A DNA stretch of 64,000 nt, from assembly GCF_042646425.1 (NCBI RefSeq), contig NZ_JBHRTR010000034.1, positions 124,001-188,000 of the forward strand. The letters run 5' to 3'. The position numbers and the translations under genes are program-made. Shown piece by piece: positions 61,479 through 64,000 of the stretch. Numbering within the stretch: position 1 is the stretch's first letter; each line of letters begins with the position of its first letter. The stretch is from Marinibaculum pumilum. GTDB taxonomy: Bacteria; Pseudomonadota; Alphaproteobacteria; Ferrovibrionales; Ferrovibrionaceae. The notes under the pieces are model-generated. The model saw only the letters and a list, made by a program, of their open reading frames with translations, was not told the origin of the DNA and made no database searches.

Positions 61479-61603
61479 CGCGCGGGTCGCCGAAGATTGG
61501 GAAAGGGGCGGCCGTCCGGCCGGATCGATTCCGGCGTAACACCCGGCGCCGCGGGTGTCCATGGGCAAGGCGCCGCGGGCCTCGGGCCGCGGCGGCCTGC
61601 CCG

Positions 61604-63667
61604 TCAGCGCGGCACCGTCACCCTGCCGCTGTCGCCGATCGCCAGCTTCCAATCCTCGATGGCGGTGCCGTCCAGGTTGGCATGGCCGGCCAGGAAATAG
61701 AGCCGGTCGCGGTCGGCGCCCGTGGCGGTACAGAACCGGTCCTGCAGGTAGTAGGACGGGGTCGCCTGGTAGTACAGCCGCGCCCGGACCGTCGCCGGCA
61801 CGCCCGCCAGGGCCGACATCGGCACGTCATAGACGATCCGGTCGCGGCCCTGGCCGTCGCCGTAGTCGGGATCGTCGCCCACCCCGACGGGGTCCAGCGC
61901 GGCCGCCAGGTCGGGACCGGCGCCCAAAGCCGCGGCGATGGCGGCCCGCTGCGCTTTCGGAAGCAGGCCGTGCGGCGGCAGGCGGTTGTCCTTCACCGTG
62001 GCGCAGAGCGACAGGAAGCTGGTGGTCAGCGGCCCGGCCGGCACCACCCCCTCGCCGCATTGCGGTGCGGCGCCCTGCTGACCCGCGGTCCGGGGCGGCG
62101 CGGCCGACAGGTCCTGGTAGACCTGGGCCTGGTCCTGGCGGTCGATGCTCTGGAAATGCGGCTGGTGCAGGCGCGCCTCCGGTTGGGTCCGGGCGCTGCG
62201 ATCGTCGGTCCACCAGACCTCGCCCTCCAGCGGGCGGTCGGCGGCATCGACCAGCCGCCCGGCGGCATCCGTCCGGCCCGAGGCCCAGAGCAGCGCGCCG
62301 TTCTGGTCCAGGACCTCGAAGGACAGGAAGGCGCGGCGGAAGCCGACGCCGGAAGGCAGGCTGTGGCCCGCCAGGTTGCTGACCTGCACCTCCGTCCGCA
62401 GGCGGCCGTCCTGTACCGTCGGCGGCGCGACCGTGACCTTCGACGTGGCGTCCGCCGCCTGCTGCAGCATCGCCTTCTCCGTCACCAGCAGCGGCGCGAT
62501 GGCATGGTCGCCGACCGTGGTGTCGAAGCTGCGCAGGCCCAGGATCTCCGGGAACTGCTGCGCGAGGGTGGTCAGGAACAGGTTGACGCCGACCAGGCTG
62601 TGCTTCGCGAAGCCGTCGCGCGCCGGCAGGTCGATCTCCTCCGGCGCGGCAATGAAGGCGGTCGCGGGGTAGGAGGAATATTCCTGGATGCTGGCGATCT
62701 TGGTCCGCAGCTTCCGCCCCGCCTCGTCGGTGTCCGGCATGTGGCAGCCCTGGCAGCTCCGGGCGCGCGGCCCGGCCCCTTCCGGCAGCGGCCCGTCGGG
62801 CGAGGTGCCGGTGCGGTAGCCGCTGAACGCCCATTCCGCATAGGTCGTCTGCTCGTAGACATGCGCCAGGGTCCTGCCTTCATGCAGCACCGGCAGGTGG
62901 ATGGTGTGGCAGGTGCCGCAGACCTCGGATTCCCGGATATTGGGGTCGTGCACCGGGGTGATGCCCAGCGCCTTCTGCATCGGCCAGGTCTTCGGCGCCG
63001 CGTAGGGGCCGGCCAGGCGGTCGGCCGGGCCCAGCAGGAAGCTGCCGGTGAAGGTGGCGGCGAAGCCGGTCATGCCGGGATTGAGCTGCGCCCGCCGCGC
63101 CTGCACGCAGGCATTGCGCGGGGCGTCCGCCTGGGCTTCCGCCATCGCGGCCAGCGGGTTGTCGGCAGGCCAGGGGGCGGCGTCCACAAGGTGGCGGCCG
63201 AAGCTGCCGCAATCCTCGCCCCGCAGCATCCGGTCGATGGCATGCTGGCGCTGTCCCATCACCCCGTGGCAGCCCAGGCAGGTGTCTGCCACCAGCGCCG
63301 CCTCTTCCGGGTGGAAGCTCTGCGTTTCGCTGGCCAGCTGGGCGAAGAAGAACGGGTCGCGCCCGGCCAGGCCCATGGGGGAGGAAACCCAGGTGCCGTA
63401 GGGGGAGATGTCGATGAAGCGCGATCCCTCTCCCGACGGCAGGGTCATGGCGTATTGCCGCCAGGTGGCGCCGCCGGAATGGCAGCCCAGGCACTGCGTG
63501 GAGGTCAGGAACTGGCCATGGCCGTCCGGTGGGCCGGCCGGCATCCAGACATTGTCGTAGCTGCTGGACGGCATGCGGGGCACATTGTCCCAGCCCGGCG
63601 CCGCACCGCCCAGCAGGCTGTGCGGGAAGGCATCGAGGAAGGCACCGGAATAGCCCGTGTGCGGCAT
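61604..63667 (-). CDS. multiheme cytochrome c, part downstream of an in-frame TAG
   Basis: 687 residues with four CXXCH heme motifs: CLGCH at about 59, CLGCH at about 130, CGTCH near 245 and CQGCH near 300. A long beta-rich C-terminal region follows, with no further hemes. Cytochromes c must be exported, yet this frame starts at MPHTGYSGAFLDAF with no signal peptide and no good ribosome site. The preceding heme-containing frame is in the same phase and ends only 9 bp upstream with TAG. The two may be one gene split by a nonsense change. Confidence 0.82.
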   Translation of the reverse strand: MPHTGYSGAFLDAFPHSLLGGAAPGWDNVPRMPSSSYDNVWMPAGPPDGHGQFLTSTQCLGCHSGGATWRQYAMTLPSGEGSRFIDISPYGTWVSSPMGLAGRDPFFFAQLASETQSFHPEEAALVADTCLGCHGVMGQRQHAIDRMLRGEDCGSFGRHLVDAAPWPADNPLAAMAEAQADAPRNACVQARRAQLNPGMTGFAATFTGSFLLGPADRLAGPYAAPKTWPMQKALGITPVHDPNIRESEVCGTCHTIHLPVLHEGRTLAHVYEQTTYAEWAFSGYRTGTSPDGPLPEGAGPRARSCQGCHMPDTDEAGRKLRTKIASIQEYSSYPATAFIAAPEEIDLPARDGFAKHSLVGVNLFLTTLAQQFPEILGLRSFDTTVGDHAIAPLLVTEKAMLQQAADATSKVTVAPPTVQDGRLRTEVQVSNLAGHSLPSGVGFRRAFLSFEVLDQNGALLWASGRTDAAGRLVDAADRPLEGEVWWTDDRSARTQPEARLHQPHFQSIDRQDQAQVYQDLSAAPPRTAGQQGAAPQCGEGVVPAGPLTTSFLSLCATVKDNRLPPHGLLPKAQRAAIAAALGAGPDLAAALDPVGVGDDPDYGDGQGRDRIVYDVPMSALAGVPATVRARLYYQATPSYYLQDRFCTATGADRDRLYFLAGHANLDGTAIEDWKLAIGDSGRVTVPR

Positions 63668-63676
63668 GCCCAGGCG

Positions 63677-64000
63677 CTACTCGCGCTCCTTCGGCAGGGC
63701 GGGCAGGGCATGGCGGACGTCCGGGACCTGCTGCTGCGACGCCTCGACATACTGGATCAGGTAGCTCTGCAGCCGCCCCTTCTCGCCCTGCATGTTGCGG
63801 CGGGCCGCAAAGGTCATGTTGTCACGGGCCGAAGCGTGGCAGTTCAGGCAGTACGGCCCGAAGCCCATGTTCTGCGGCGGGTTGGTGGCCTGGTCGGCCG
63901 GGTAGTCGGGCGACCAGCCGTCCCAGCCGAACCAGCCCCAGTACCAGCCGTCTTGCACCGCGGAGTTGTCGCGCACCATCAATGCGCTACCGCCGAGCGG
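63677..64000 (-). CDS. cytochrome c coding sequence, C-terminal part, cut by the window edge
   Basis: The frame is open from the window end to a TAG at 63679-63677, giving about 107 residues. It contains one heme motif, CLNCH, in GFGPYCLNCHASARDN, and an aromatic stretch YWGWFGWDGW. The first residues PLGGSALMVRDNSAV run in from outside, so this is the end of a larger gene. The 687-residue multiheme frame follows in the same phase after the stop and three codons. It is either the upstream partner of an operon or the N-terminal half of the same protein. Confidence 0.75.
   Translation of the reverse strand, partial: PLGGSALMVRDNSAVQDGWYWGWFGWDGWSPDYPADQATNPPQNMGFGPYCLNCHASARDNMTFAARRNMQGEKGRLQSYLIQYVEASQQQVPDVRHALPALPKERE

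Overview
The window is GC-rich DNA from a bacterium that is almost certainly an alphaproteobacterium, probably close to the Rhodospirillales. The evidence is the PetP/PetR-like MarR plus OmpR-type pair, the uvrC-pgsA-moaD-moaE gene order, class Ib aspartate aminotransferase, TAXI-type TRAP transport, and many fused transport and molybdo-hydroxylase subunits. It looks chromosomal, with core genes (ilvE, uvrC, pgsA, moaDE, uvrB, panE, msrP, trxB) separated by catabolic islands. No rRNA, tRNA, CRISPR array, phage or transposase gene was seen. One assembly gap (111 Ns) lies inside the 3' end of uvrB.

Layout. 1-4.4 kb: MarR / response regulator / histidine kinase operon (kinase cut by the window edge), divergent ilvE, and a secreted histidine acid phosphatase behind a TetR regulator. 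5.2-13.7 kb: a catabolic island with a creatininase-family amidohydrolase, an MBL-fold hydrolase, a TRAP-TAXI transporter (fused permease plus receptor), an IclR regulator, a CaiB-type CoA transferase and an enoyl-CoA hydratase. 13.7-17.9 kb: methyltransferase, moaE, moaD, pgsA, uvrC. 18.7-21.6 kb: CPA2 cation/proton antiporter and TSUP exporter. 21.6-26.4 kb: acyl-CoA metabolism (two enoyl-CoA hydratases, thioesterase, LysR regulator, acyl-CoA synthetase). 26.4-35.8 kb: DadA-like oxidoreductase, uvrB, a degenerate sortase-like protein, aminotransferase, panE-like reductase, msrP, HAD phosphatase. 35.9-38.4 kb: two small secreted proteins with a shared motif, a probable structured sRNA with its own terminator, and an ArsR/SRPBCC pair. 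38.4-40.4 kb: LysR and trxB.

40.7-56.8 kb is the most coherent system. It holds an FAD subunit and a fused [2Fe-2S]/molybdopterin hydroxylase, a 6-hydroxynicotinate-reductase-like iron-sulfur flavoprotein, two tandem PF06684 proteins, a branched-chain-type ABC importer with a fused LivH-LivM permease, and a MarR regulator. About 3 kb further on comes an enamidase closely resembling the Eubacterium barkeri enzyme. Together these cover uptake and the first three steps of reductive nicotinate (or a similar N-heteroaromatic) breakdown. The hydroxylase operon and the distant enamidase carry near-identical 12-bp palindromic sites of MarR type at their promoters, which ties them into one likely regulon. 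A cfa gene and two duplicated PAS genes sit between, with a relic of the cfa 5' end marking the duplication.

57-64 kb: MFS transporter, SLC13/ArsB-like permease, a 650-residue protein of unknown function, and multiheme cytochrome c coding sequence interrupted by one in-frame TAG codon and running off the window end.
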